From the NCBI GenBank assembly GCA_049841135.1, contig JASGHK010000001.1:992001-1056000 (forward strand): a stretch of 64,000 nt of DNA. The letters run 5' to 3'. How positions within the stretch are numbered: the first letter of the stretch is position 1; each line of letters begins with the position of its first letter. The translations under genes were made by a program, and so were the position numbers. The notes below the pieces were generated by a model, which worked only from the letters and a program-made list of their open reading frames with translations, was not told where the DNA came from and ran no database searches. The stretch is from JACRCT01 sp049841135. Its GTDB lineage: Bacteria; Myxococcota; Myxococcia; Myxococcales; UBA5297. Positions 54,132 through 63,044 of this stretch are shown here, piece by piece.

Positions 54132-54319
54132 GCGACCACCCGAAGCTGACCAAAGGCGTCGCGGTGCTCGCCATCGTCGCCGGGCTGGCGGTGCTGGCGA
54201 TTGAAGTGCCGCGGGCCATCAGCGGCGCGAGCACCGAGATTCGGATCTGGGGGCCCATCGGGCTGCTGGCGGTGGTGCTCGGCGTCTGGGAGCTGGTGGC
54301 GAAGAAGGCGGCGCCGTAG
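54128..54319 (+). CDS. Small two-helix membrane protein
   Basis: A 63-residue protein with two membrane helices (GVAVLAIVAGLAVLAIEV and WGPIGLLAVVLGVWELVA) and a basic end. The GTG at 54128 overlaps the HEAT gene stop by 4 bp, so it is translationally coupled to it. Unknown family. A GC-rich terminator-like hairpin follows. Confidence 0.65.
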   Translation: MSDHPKLTKGVAVLAIVAGLAVLAIEVPRAISGASTEIRIWGPIGLLAVVLGVWELVAKKAAP

Positions 54320-54336
54320 GACGGCCCTCCCCCCTG

Positions 54337-54360
54337 CCCCCTCCCAACTGCGGGAGGGGG
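54337..54360 (+). terminator. Terminator-like hairpin after the HEAT operon
   Basis: CCCCCTCCC pairs with GGGAGGGGG around AACTGC, 17 bp after the stop of the small membrane protein, followed by TTCGTT. A probable intrinsic terminator with a weak T tract. Confidence 0.65.
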
Positions 54361-54500
54361 TTCGTTGGTTGCCTTCGGCTACCTTCGTCGGAGCTCTTGG
54401 CACCGCCCCGGGCGCGCTCGCGCCTGGCCTCCGAGGCCTCGGGCACTGCAGGCCGGGGCTTGACCCGAAGCCCGAAGCCCGCAGTCCGAAGCCCAGAGTC

Positions 54501-55058
54501 CTACTGCCCGTCCACCTTGATCGGCACCGCGTTCCCCAGGTTCTTGTTGCCGACCTTCAGCTCCGGCCCTTCCTGGTTCGGCTGCGGGACGACCCTGGGC
54601 TTCTTGCTGAAGGTGTCCTTGCCGTGGATGCCGAAGTCGGCGCCGCTCGCGTCGGCCTGCACGACCAGCTCGTCGGTCTCGGCGAGCTCGCCCTCGAGGA
54701 CCAGCTTCTCGATGACCACCTTCGGTCCGTCGGCAGGGATGGTGAAGCGCGTGCGCCCGCCGGCGAGCTTCGCGCCAACCGGAAGCTGGATCTGCACCTC
54801 GACTGGCACCGCCATCAGGTGGCGGATGCGCACGGCGATGTGCGTCTTTCCTTCCTCGACCGCGGGGATGGACCACTTGACGGTGATGGGCACGCTGCCC
54901 GCCGACTGGCCTTCGTCGGCGAAGGTGGGCTCGGGCGCGGGCTTCTGCGAGGCGCAGGCCGAGAGGGAGAAGGCGGCGGCGAAGGCGATGACGGAGACTT
55001 CGGTTCGGAGGGAAGCGAAGCGCCGAACCGAAGTCCTGTTGGTGTTCGTACGGGTCAT
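54501..55058 (-). CDS. Lipoprotein of unknown function
   Basis: A 185-residue lipoprotein (SVIAFAAAFSLSACASQ, lipobox). The mature part is beta-rich, VPITVKWSIPAVEEGKTHIAV through RIRHLMAVPVEVQIQLPVGAKL and RTRFTIPADG, and looks like one or two immunoglobulin-like sandwiches. ATG at 55058, 11 bp after the stop of the metalloprotease-like gene, so the pair is probably one operon and the product may assist that protein at the surface. Confidence 0.7.
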   Translation of the reverse strand: MTRTNTNRTSVRRFASLRTEVSVIAFAAAFSLSACASQKPAPEPTFADEGQSAGSVPITVKWSIPAVEEGKTHIAVRIRHLMAVPVEVQIQLPVGAKLAGGRTRFTIPADGPKVVIEKLVLEGELAETDELVVQADASGADFGIHGKDTFSKKPRVVPQPNQEGPELKVGNKNLGNAVPIKVDGQ

Positions 55059-55069
55059 GTCGTTTCCCT

Positions 55070-56839
55070 CTAGCGGCAGATGGGGCTCTGGGTGGGGTAC
55101 GGGTAGGCGCTGCTGGGATCGCACGCGTCCGAGACGGAGCTCTTGGAGAAGCCCTGGCACTCGAGCGCGTCCAGGAAGTCCGCCAGGTGCGGCGCCGACT
55201 CGCCGGTGTCCTGCACGTTGACGAGGCTGCCGGAGTTGTCGACCTCCCAGGTGTGGCGCGTGTACTCGCGCGACCAGGGAGCGCTGTTCATCTGGGTCGA
55301 GGCGAGCGCCTGGTACATCTTCGCGCTGGCGCCGGTGCTGGAGCGCGACAGCGTCCAGAGCATCGCCGCGACCTCGTTCTCGTCCACTCGCTGCAGCAGG
55401 CCCTCCGACGGGTCCGGCCGCGTCCAGTTGGCGCCCTCGCTCGAGTACTGCCGAGCCTCGAGGTCGACCCAGAAGAAGCTGCCCTGCTGCTTGTCGTAGT
55501 AGAGCGGGCTGTTGCGCAGGTCGGACGAGTGCCAGGTGGCGAAGCCCTCCGACCACGCCTGCCCGGGGAAGGTGGGGACGGACATGATGTGCGTGCCGCC
55601 CTCGTTCGGCGAGGTGCCATAGGAGGCCATCACCCAGTGCCCCAGCTCGTGGGCCAGGACGGGATCCGACCAGTAGGCCTCGTCGGTCGTGTCCGCCGGG
55701 AACCAGGCCTGGGAGTCGAAGCTCTGGTCGAAGGCCTGCACCGGGAAGGCGGCGAAGCAGGCACCGCAGCTCCAGGTCGTGCCCAGGCCGACCCAGGCGA
55801 CCAGGGTCAGTCCGGTGCGGCCCGGGAAGGCGGTGTCGGCGTGCGCGAACGAGCTCTGGAGGTACTCGAAGATGTGCGCGGCGCCCGAGCCCTGGTCCTG
55901 GCTGATGGTGGAGGAGGCGCCGTCAGAGAGGTCGCTGGAAGACAAGGCCCAGAGCCAGACCGCCGGCTTGCTGCCGTAGTTGCCCACCTCCTGCTGGCCG
56001 GCGTAGTTGAAGCCGGGGTTGCCGACCAGGAAGCGGATGCTGCCGTCCTTGTTCATGCCCACCGCGAGCAGCGCGACGACGTCGTCGGTGGTGGGGTTGT
56101 CGGGGATGGCGATGCTGGCGCTGCCGTCGGCGCCGGTGATGGCCACGTCCAGGCTCTCGAGCTCGCCGGTGGCGCCGGAGAAGCTCGCCAGCAGGAAGTG
56201 GGCGGCGGGGCGCAGCTCGGAGGCGCCCCAGTCGGTGCGGCCGGAGTTGATCGCCTTGGCCTCGTAGCGGAAGGTCACCCGGACCTTGTGGGTGGCGATG
56301 GCGGGCAGGCAGAAGGCGCCGAGCGGGTTGTCGCCGTTGCAGCCGTTGGGGCACGACTGGCTGGCCCAGGCGCCGTTCTGGCAGCCCTCGAGGGTGCTCG
56401 CGTCCTTGCAGCGCAGCTCGCCCTCGAGGCAGGCGCCGGTGGGACGGCAACGCGCGCGGCCGGACTCCACGCGGCAGGCCTGGCCGCTGGGGCAGTCGAT
56501 GGACTTCACCTGGGGATCGGCGCTGCCGGTGGGGACCTCGCAGTACTCGGCGCGGGTCTGCGAGACGCAGCGGCCGTTGACGGGCACGCCGCCGCAGGTG
56601 CCGCCGCCCGAAGTGCCGCACTTCCCGGTGGCGGCGTTGCAGGTTCCGGTGGCGCAGGCCGACGCGTCGCTCCACATCGTGCAGGTGTCGCCGTCGGCGA
56701 GGCACGTCTCGACGAGGTCGCCCGAGCAGCGGGTCTCGCCCAGGGTGCAGGGCTGGCAGAGCAGCTCGACGGGACAGCCACTGAGCGCCAGCGCCGCGAA
56801 ACCGGCGACGGCACTCGACATCAAGAAGCGCAGGCGCAT
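55070..56839 (-). CDS. Cysteine-rich metalloprotease-like lipoprotein
   Basis: A 589-residue exported lipoprotein (ALALSGCPVELLC, lipobox). The first 190 residues are Cys-rich with repeated C-x(4-8)-C spacing (GETRCSGDLVETCLADGD, ACATGTCNAATGKCG, SCPNGCNGD), as in adhesive or EGF-like modules of myxobacterial surface proteins. A beta domain follows and then a zinc site, VLAHELGHWVMASYG, with a downstream Glu in WSEGFATWHSS. The HExxH pattern suggests a metallopeptidase. Residues beyond give no family. It is cotranscribed with the lipoprotein downstream. Confidence 0.8.
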   Translation of the reverse strand: MRLRFLMSSAVAGFAALALSGCPVELLCQPCTLGETRCSGDLVETCLADGDTCTMWSDASACATGTCNAATGKCGTSGGGTCGGVPVNGRCVSQTRAEYCEVPTGSADPQVKSIDCPSGQACRVESGRARCRPTGACLEGELRCKDASTLEGCQNGAWASQSCPNGCNGDNPLGAFCLPAIATHKVRVTFRYEAKAINSGRTDWGASELRPAAHFLLASFSGATGELESLDVAITGADGSASIAIPDNPTTDDVVALLAVGMNKDGSIRFLVGNPGFNYAGQQEVGNYGSKPAVWLWALSSSDLSDGASSTISQDQGSGAAHIFEYLQSSFAHADTAFPGRTGLTLVAWVGLGTTWSCGACFAAFPVQAFDQSFDSQAWFPADTTDEAYWSDPVLAHELGHWVMASYGTSPNEGGTHIMSVPTFPGQAWSEGFATWHSSDLRNSPLYYDKQQGSFFWVDLEARQYSSEGANWTRPDPSEGLLQRVDENEVAAMLWTLSRSSTGASAKMYQALASTQMNSAPWSREYTRHTWEVDNSGSLVNVQDTGESAPHLADFLDALECQGFSKSSVSDACDPSSAYPYPTQSPICR

Positions 56840-56909
56840 ATGGGTTCCTCCGTGGGCCCCACTCTAGAAGAAGCGGCCGAGCCCTGTCCCAGCCGCCCAG
56901 AGGTCGAGC

Positions 56910-58375
56910 GTGAAGCTGGATAGCGTCCCCGCGGAGCGCGTGCAGGCCCTTCGCGAGGCGCCGGTCCGGCCGGACGGCGACTACGTCCTCTACTGGGTGA
57001 CCGCCAACCGGCGCGCCGGCTGGAACTTCGCGCTGCAGCGGGCCCTGGACTGGTGCGTCGAGCTGAAGAAGCCGCTCCTGGTCTTCGAAGGGCTGCGCGT
57101 CGGCTACCGCTGGGCCTGCGACCGCTTCCACCGCTTCGTGCTCGACGGGATGGAGGTCAACGCCGAGCGCTTCGCCAAGGCCGGCGCGGGCTACCTCGCC
57201 TACGTCGAGCCCGCTCGCGGCGCGGGGCGAGGGCTTCTGGGAGCGCTGTCAGCCAAGGCCTGCGTCGTCGTCGCCGATGACTTCCCGGAGTTCTTCCTCC
57301 CGCGGGCCATCGAGGCCGCGGCGCCGCAAATCCCCGTGCGCTTCGAGCGCGTCGACTCCTGCGGGCTGCTGCCGATGCGAGCGCCCGGGCGGACCTTCGT
57401 CTCCGCGCGGTTCTTCCGGCTCTACCTGCAGCGCAACCTCGCGCCGCACTTGATCGCGCCCGCGGCCAATCCGTTCGCGAAGCGGAAGATCCCGCGGTTC
57501 GAGCGGGCCAAGCTCCCGGCGTCGAATCTCGCGCCGCTGGCCTTCGCAGGTGAGGCTCGAGCGCCTGCCGATCGACCATGGCGTCCCGGCGGTCGAGGGC
57601 CTCGTGGGCGGCTCAGCGGCGGCCTCGCGCCAGCTCGCCACCTTTCTCGACGGCAAGCTCGCGCGCTACGCGGACGAGCACAACGACCCCGACGCCGACA
57701 TCACGAGCGGCCTGTCCCCGTACCTCCACTTCGGGCACCTCTCGACGCACGAGGTCCTCGCCGAGCTCGCCAAGCGCACGGGCTGGACGAAGGAGTCGCT
57801 CGACGGCAAGCCGCGCGGCGGCTCTCGCGGCTGGTGGGGGCTCGACGAGAACGGCGAGGCCTTCCTGGACGAGCTCGTGGTCTGGCGCGAGCTGGGCTTC
57901 AACTTCAGCGCCCACCGCGACGACGCCGGCGATCTCCAGTCCTTGCCGCGCTGGGCGCTCGCCACGCTCGGCAAGCACGCCAAGGACAAGCGCGAGTTCG
58001 TCTACTCGCTCGAAGAGTTCGAGCAGGCGCTCACACACGACGAGGCTCTGGAACGCGGCCCAGCGCCAGCTCGTGCGCGACGGCCGCATCCACAACTTCC
58101 TGCGCATGCTGTGGGGCAAGAAGGTGCTCGAGTGGACGCGCAGCCCGCAGGACGCCCTCGACGTCCTCGTCGAGCTGAACAACAAGTACGCGCTCGACGG
58201 CCGGGACCCAAACTCGTACAGCGGCATCCTCTGGGTCTTCGGCCGCTACGACCGCCCCTGGTTCGAGCGGCCCATCTTCGGGACCGTGCGGTTCATGAGC
58301 TCGGACGCCAGCCGAAAGAAGGTCCGCCTCAAGGGCTTCTTGGCCAAGTACGGCCCAGGAGCGGCTGCCTCGTAA
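56910..58375 (+). CDS. phr: Class II CPD photolyase, two apparent frameshifts
   Basis: Light-driven repair of cyclobutane pyrimidine dimers. The N-terminal Rossmann-like antenna domain starts VLYWVTANRRAGWNFALQRAL (class II pattern); the FAD domain holds GLSPYLHFGHLSTHEVL, RELGFNFSAH, NAAQRQLVRDGRIHNFLRMLWGKK (in pieces) and the class II end ELNNKYALDGRDPNSYSGI...RPWFERPIFGTVRFMSSD. The frame is broken twice by one extra base, GAGGCTC at 57552-57558 (GAGCTC gives AGELERLPIDHG) and at 58042-58048 (GAGCTC gives HDELWNAAQRQL); after correction about 487 continuous residues. GTG start at 56910. Monocistronic, upstream of the type II secretion genes. Confidence 0.88.
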
Positions 58376-58607
58376 CTCGTTGAATTTGCAGGACTCCCCT
58401 GCCCTCTGGCTGCTTGGTCGCTTTGTCGCGGTCGGCTTCGGGCTTTTGACAAATTGTCCGGCCGGGAGGGGCTCTTACGGTTCGGGCCTCCTGGTCGCCA
58501 GCGACGGCCAATAAAACAGTTGTGCTTTCGTGTGGTTGGAGTACGCCCACGCGGCCTGGCGCCAGGGCATGGAACTTGCTGAAAGCCTGTTCCGGAACCA
58601 CTCAACC

Positions 58608-59456
58608 ATGACCTTCGTGCTCCGACGCTGCTTCTGGATGGTCGATCTCGGCTTCACCGCCGCCGCGGCGAGCCTCTGCGCGCTGCTGGTGGGGGCGCTG
58701 GTTCCGAGAGCCATCCACATCCCTTCGGATTCACTTGGTTTTTCCGGTGCGAGTCCGGTTGTCAAAACGGCGCTCGATGGGAAGGCGGTTTCGCAAGTCC
58801 TGGACCTGCCGCTCGGTGGCACTCAGGCCGAGCCCTTGCCCCCGACCCCGGCCCCCACCCCTTCGGCGCTGTCGGTCAAGCTCCTTGGAACCTCGGTCTC
58901 CAACCTGCCTGAGCTCTCACTCGCCACTCTCCAGGACCTGACGGCCAAGGACACCACCGTCTACGCCATCGGCGACACCATCCAGGGCGCGACCGTCCTC
59001 GACATCGAGCGCCTGCGCGTCATCGTCGATAACCAGGGGCGCCGCGAGACCATCGACCTCGAGCAGTCGGTCGCGACGGCCGGCGCCCAAGGCCCCACCG
59101 CCGCAGCGGTCCCCGGCCTCACCGTCGTCGGCCCCGGCAAGTACGTCATCGAGCGCAAGGCGCTCGAGGCCTTCCTTGCCAACCCTGGCGCCGAGCTGAT
59201 GAAGGCTGGCTTCGTCCCCGCAATCGAGGGCGGCATCAACCGCGGCTGGAAGCTCGTGCGCCTCACCTCCGACTCTCTGCTCGGGAAGCTCGGCCTGGCC
59301 CAAGGCGACGTCATCCGCCGGGTCGCCGGATACGAACTGACCAAGCCCGCTGCGCTGCTGGACCTGGCCACGCAAGTCACGCGCATGTCGCGCGTCGAAG
59401 TGGAAACTGACCGCAACGGCGCCGCCCAGCGCCTCGACTACCGCATCACCGACTGA
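58608..59456 (+). CDS. gspC: Type II secretion GspC-like inner-membrane protein, first copy
   Basis: Links the inner-membrane platform of type II secretion to the GspD secretin. One membrane helix (FWMVDLGFTAAAASLCALLVGALV) is followed by a Pro-rich spacer, an HR domain (SVKLLGTSVSNLPELSLATLQDL, then VYAIGDTIQGATVLDIERLRVIVDNQGRRETI) and a C-terminal PDZ-like domain (LLGKLGLAQGDVIRRVAGYELTKPAALLDLATQV). I chose ATG 58608 by alignment with the second copy, which starts MELFFRKYFWVVNLAF; an ATG at 58569 is possible. A second GspC-type gene follows after 5 bp. Confidence 0.85.
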   Translation: MTFVLRRCFWMVDLGFTAAAASLCALLVGALVPRAIHIPSDSLGFSGASPVVKTALDGKAVSQVLDLPLGGTQAEPLPPTPAPTPSALSVKLLGTSVSNLPELSLATLQDLTAKDTTVYAIGDTIQGATVLDIERLRVIVDNQGRRETIDLEQSVATAGAQGPTAAAVPGLTVVGPGKYVIERKALEAFLANPGAELMKAGFVPAIEGGINRGWKLVRLTSDSLLGKLGLAQGDVIRRVAGYELTKPAALLDLATQVTRMSRVEVETDRNGAAQRLDYRITD

Positions 59457-59461
59457 CGACC

Positions 59462-60391
59462 ATGGAACTGTTCTTCCGAAAGTACTTCTGGGTCGTGAAC
59501 CTGGCCTTCCTCCTGGCGGCGTCGTACCTGTCCGCCAAGACGGTCAACGTCTTCGTCGGAGCCGCCTTGGCTCCCGGCGCGGAACCCCAGCCAGCCACCC
59601 AGACCGTCGCGCTCACCCAGCAGGTTCAGAAGGTCGCGCTCTCGCCCGAGGCCCTCTCCAAGGTCACCGGCATCGAGCTGCCCAAGGTCGAGGAGAAGGC
59701 CGCCGAGGAGGCTCCGCCGGCGCCGCCGGACCTCGAGTCGCAGGAGGCGGTGAAGACCAGCCTGCGCGTGCGCCTCATCGGGACGATGGTGGCGAACCTG
59801 CCGGAGTGGTCGCTCGCCAACATCGAGGACGGCAACTCGAAGGTCACCACCGTCTACATGGTCGGCGACAAGATCCAGACCGCCGAGATCATCGAGATCG
59901 AGCTCAAGCGGGTCCTCATCAACAACAACGGCCGCAAGGAGTACATCGACGACGAGCTCGGCTCCGGCGAGGGCCATCCTCTTCCGGTTCCCCAGCCGCC
60001 GATCACCGTCGCGTCGAACACCAACCCGCCTCCGTCCAGCGCGGTCGGCGCCGGCATCAAGGAGACGGGCGCCGACACCTACGAGATCCCGCGCGACGAG
60101 ATCAACAAGGCGCTGGGCAACCTCAACGACATCGCCATGCAGGCGCGCATCGTCCCCGCCTTCAAGGACGGCGTCTCCACCGGCTTCAAGCTGTTCAGCA
60201 TCAGGCCCGACTCGCTCTACACCAAGATCGGCATCCAGAACGGCGACATCGTCCGCCGAATCAACGGCTTCGAGATCAACAGCCCGGACAAGGCGCTCGA
60301 GGTCTACACCAAGCTCAAGGAATCGAACCGCATCGAGATCGAAGTCGATCGCAACGGAAGCGCGGTTCGCAAGACGTACAACGTGCGGTAG
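59462..60391 (+). CDS. gspC: Type II secretion GspC-like protein, second copy
   Basis: Same layout as its neighbour, 309 residues: a membrane helix (YFWVVNLAFLLAASYLSAKTV), spacer, an HR domain (RVRLIGTMVANLPEWSLANIEDG, then VYMVGDKIQTAEIIEIELKRVLINNNGRKEYIDDE in pieces) and a PDZ-like end (LYTKIGIQNGDIVRRINGFEINSPDKALEVY). The two copies share order and motifs but are clearly diverged, so this is an old tandem duplication. Upstream of gspD, in the usual operon position. It may bind the secretin while the other copy has another partner. Confidence 0.88.
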   Translation: MELFFRKYFWVVNLAFLLAASYLSAKTVNVFVGAALAPGAEPQPATQTVALTQQVQKVALSPEALSKVTGIELPKVEEKAAEEAPPAPPDLESQEAVKTSLRVRLIGTMVANLPEWSLANIEDGNSKVTTVYMVGDKIQTAEIIEIELKRVLINNNGRKEYIDDELGSGEGHPLPVPQPPITVASNTNPPPSSAVGAGIKETGADTYEIPRDEINKALGNLNDIAMQARIVPAFKDGVSTGFKLFSIRPDSLYTKIGIQNGDIVRRINGFEINSPDKALEVYTKLKESNRIEIEVDRNGSAVRKTYNVR

Positions 60392-60422
60392 TCCCGCCAC
60401 TCACTCTCAAGCGCCCAAGACC

Positions 60423-62963
60423 ATGCATCGTCTGCTCGCCACCGCCCTCGCTGCCTCGCTGGCCCTCCCTTCCGTCGCCAGCGCCGCCGCCCCGACGCCG
60501 CCGCTCAAGGGCCCCGCCCCCGCGGCGGCACCTCCCGGTAGTCCGATGAAGGTCACGCTGCCCGCGCCCAAGCCCGGCGAGCCGCAAAAGCCGAAGGGCA
60601 CCGAGCCGGCGATCATCACCCCCGAGGACGCCAAGGGCCCCGACCGCAAGAAGATGGCCGGCAAGGGCCTGTTCCAGCTCGACTTCGACAAGGTCGACAT
60701 CGACAAGCTGGTGCAGACCATCTCCGACATGACCGGGCGGCTGTTCATCCTGCCGGAGAACGTGCGCGGCAAGATCACCATCGTCGGCCCCGAGCACGGC
60801 AAGGTCGGCGTCACCGCCGAGGAGGCCTACCAGGCCTTCCTGTCCGCCCTCGACGCCAACGGCCTCACCGTCTACCAGGCCGGCAAGTACTGGAAGATCG
60901 TCGAGAAGCGCGCCGGCAAGCAGGCCCCCATCCCCACCCTGCTCGATGAGACCGTCCCCTACACCACCAACGAGCAGATGGTGACCAAGCTGTTCAAGCT
61001 GCGCTACGTCGAGGCCGAGCCGGTCCGCGCCGTCATCCAGCAGCTGGTCAGCCGCGACGGCGACACCATCGCCTTCCCGCCCGACACCATCATCGTCAAC
61101 GACCTCGGCCTGAACATGCACCGGCTCGAGAAGATCATCGACCGGCTCGACTCGGTGACCACCACCGACGAGATCCGCATCATCCAGGTGCAGTTCGCCA
61201 CCGCCCAGGAGATCGCCGACAAGCTGCGCCAGGTCTTCGAGGAGAAGAACAAGAAGCCCGGCCAGAAGGGCGGCCAGGCGGTCATCAACACCGGCGCGCC
61301 TCCAGGCGCTCCGCCGGTCCCGGCGCCCGCCGCACCCGCCCAGCCCGGCGGCGAGGCTGAGGCCCCCGCCTCCCTGCAGCAGATCATCCCCGACGAGCGC
61401 ACCAACAAGCTCATCGTCATCGGCAACCAGCGCGCCTTCGACCGCATCACCGAGCTGCTCAAGCACCTCGACACGCCCACCGGCAGCGGCGACACCGTCC
61501 ACGTCTACTACCTGGTCAACGCCAACGCCGAAGAGATGGCCTCCACCCTGGCCTCGCTGACCCAGGGCATCAACAAGCAGGCCCGCCCCGCCAACCCTCC
61601 GCCGGGCGCCGCCAAGGGCCCGACGACGGTCGCCGACCTGTTCTCCGGCGAAGTGAAGATCACCGCGGACAAGGGCACCAACTCGCTTGTGGTCATCGCC
61701 AACAAGTCGGACTACCGCAACCTCGTCTCGGTCGTGGAGAAGCTCGACATCGCCCGCCGCCAGGTCTTCATCGAGGCGGTGATCATGGAGGTCAACCTCT
61801 CCAACGACCTCAACTACGGCGTCTCCTGGCACGGCGGCAAGGACATGCCCCCGAACATCGACGGCCAGACCTCGGTGGGCGTCATCGGCTCCGAGGTGGG
61901 CAAGGCCAGCTCGCTGGGCGGGGTCAGCTCCCTGGCCTCGCTGGGCGGCTTCCTCGCCGGCCTGCAGGGCCCGAACCTGGGCTCGATCATCCCCAGCCTG
62001 AGCAACACCGTCATCGGCGCGCTGCCCTCCTTCTCGGTGGTGCTGCAGGCGCTGCAAGCCAACTCCGACGTCAACGTCATCTCCACCCCGCACATCCTCG
62101 CCAGCGACAACGAGGACGCGGAGATCACCGTCGGCCAGAACGTGCCCTTCCAGGCGGGCATCACCTCCAACGCCCTTTCCTCGCTGGGCGGCGCCACCAG
62201 CACCTCGTCCTTGGCGACGAGCGCGCTCTTGGGCAGCTACTCCGGCCTCATCGCCCCCATCCAGCGCCAGAACGTCGAGCTCAAGCTGAAGATCAAGCCG
62301 CAGATCAACGAGAGCGACTTCATCCGCCTGCAGGTCGACGAGCAGACCGAGGAGATCGCCTCCAAGGACGACCGGCTGGGCCCCACCACCTCCAAGCGCA
62401 CCGCCAAGACCACGGTGGTCGCCAAGGACCAGCAGACCATCGTCATCGGCGGCCTCATCCAGGAGCGCACCGTCAACTCGGTCAGCAAGGTCCCCCTGCT
62501 CGGCGACATCCCGGTGCTCGGCTGGCTCTTCCGCCAGAACGGCGTCACCAAGCAGCGCACCAACCTGCTCCTCTTCCTGACCCCCTACATCATCCGCGAC
62601 CCCTCGGACTTCCAGCGCATCTTCGAGCGCAAGATGAAGGAGCGGCAGGAGTTCGTCGAGCAGTTCTACGGCCGCCAGCCCGGCTACAAGGTCCCCATCG
62701 ACTACGCCCGCAAGGCCGGCCCGCTCGCCAAGATGTTCCGCACCATGGATACCGAGGCCCAGAAGTACGAGAACGGCGGCCAGGGCGCGCCCGGCGAGAA
62801 GCGCTTCATGCCCCAGGGTGACGACCCCAAGAAGAACGACAACGGGAACCCGACGCCCCCGGCGGACCTGAAGTCCACCCCGCCCGGCGAGCCTGCGACG
62901 CCAGGCACCCCGGTCGGAACCGGAACCGAGGTGAAGGAGCCCGCGCCGGGCACGGTGCAGTAG
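60423..62963 (+). CDS. gspD: Type II secretion secretin GspD
   Basis: Outer-membrane secretin pore, 846 residues. A signal peptide (LLATALAASLALPSVASAAA) and a Pro-rich linker precede the N0 domain (FDKVDIDKLVQTISDMTGRLFILPENVRGKI in pieces), N1-N3 repeats (including LFKLRYVEAEPVRAVIQQLV and YYLVNANAEEMASTLASL), and the secretin core with the signature VPLLGDIPVLGWLFR and NLLLFLTPYIIRD. A C-terminal tail of about 130 residues is rich in Pro, Gly and Lys. Follows the gspC copies by 31 bp, precedes gspE. Confidence 0.95.
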   Translation: MHRLLATALAASLALPSVASAAAPTPPLKGPAPAAAPPGSPMKVTLPAPKPGEPQKPKGTEPAIITPEDAKGPDRKKMAGKGLFQLDFDKVDIDKLVQTISDMTGRLFILPENVRGKITIVGPEHGKVGVTAEEAYQAFLSALDANGLTVYQAGKYWKIVEKRAGKQAPIPTLLDETVPYTTNEQMVTKLFKLRYVEAEPVRAVIQQLVSRDGDTIAFPPDTIIVNDLGLNMHRLEKIIDRLDSVTTTDEIRIIQVQFATAQEIADKLRQVFEEKNKKPGQKGGQAVINTGAPPGAPPVPAPAAPAQPGGEAEAPASLQQIIPDERTNKLIVIGNQRAFDRITELLKHLDTPTGSGDTVHVYYLVNANAEEMASTLASLTQGINKQARPANPPPGAAKGPTTVADLFSGEVKITADKGTNSLVVIANKSDYRNLVSVVEKLDIARRQVFIEAVIMEVNLSNDLNYGVSWHGGKDMPPNIDGQTSVGVIGSEVGKASSLGGVSSLASLGGFLAGLQGPNLGSIIPSLSNTVIGALPSFSVVLQALQANSDVNVISTPHILASDNEDAEITVGQNVPFQAGITSNALSSLGGATSTSSLATSALLGSYSGLIAPIQRQNVELKLKIKPQINESDFIRLQVDEQTEEIASKDDRLGPTTSKRTAKTTVVAKDQQTIVIGGLIQERTVNSVSKVPLLGDIPVLGWLFRQNGVTKQRTNLLLFLTPYIIRDPSDFQRIFERKMKERQEFVEQFYGRQPGYKVPIDYARKAGPLAKMFRTMDTEAQKYENGGQGAPGEKRFMPQGDDPKKNDNGNPTPPADLKSTPPGEPATPGTPVGTGTEVKEPAPGTVQ

Positions 62964-63044
62964 AGGCGAGGCTTCAAGCGGCAAGGGGGGAAGTCAGCAG
63001 TCATCAGGGATTCGGGCCGGCGCGGCCCTTTGTTGGAACGGAAC

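Noticed and set aside
58550..58608. Sigma-54 promoter before the first gspC
   Set aside because: GG and GC dinucleotides are present but not at the required -24/-12 spacing.
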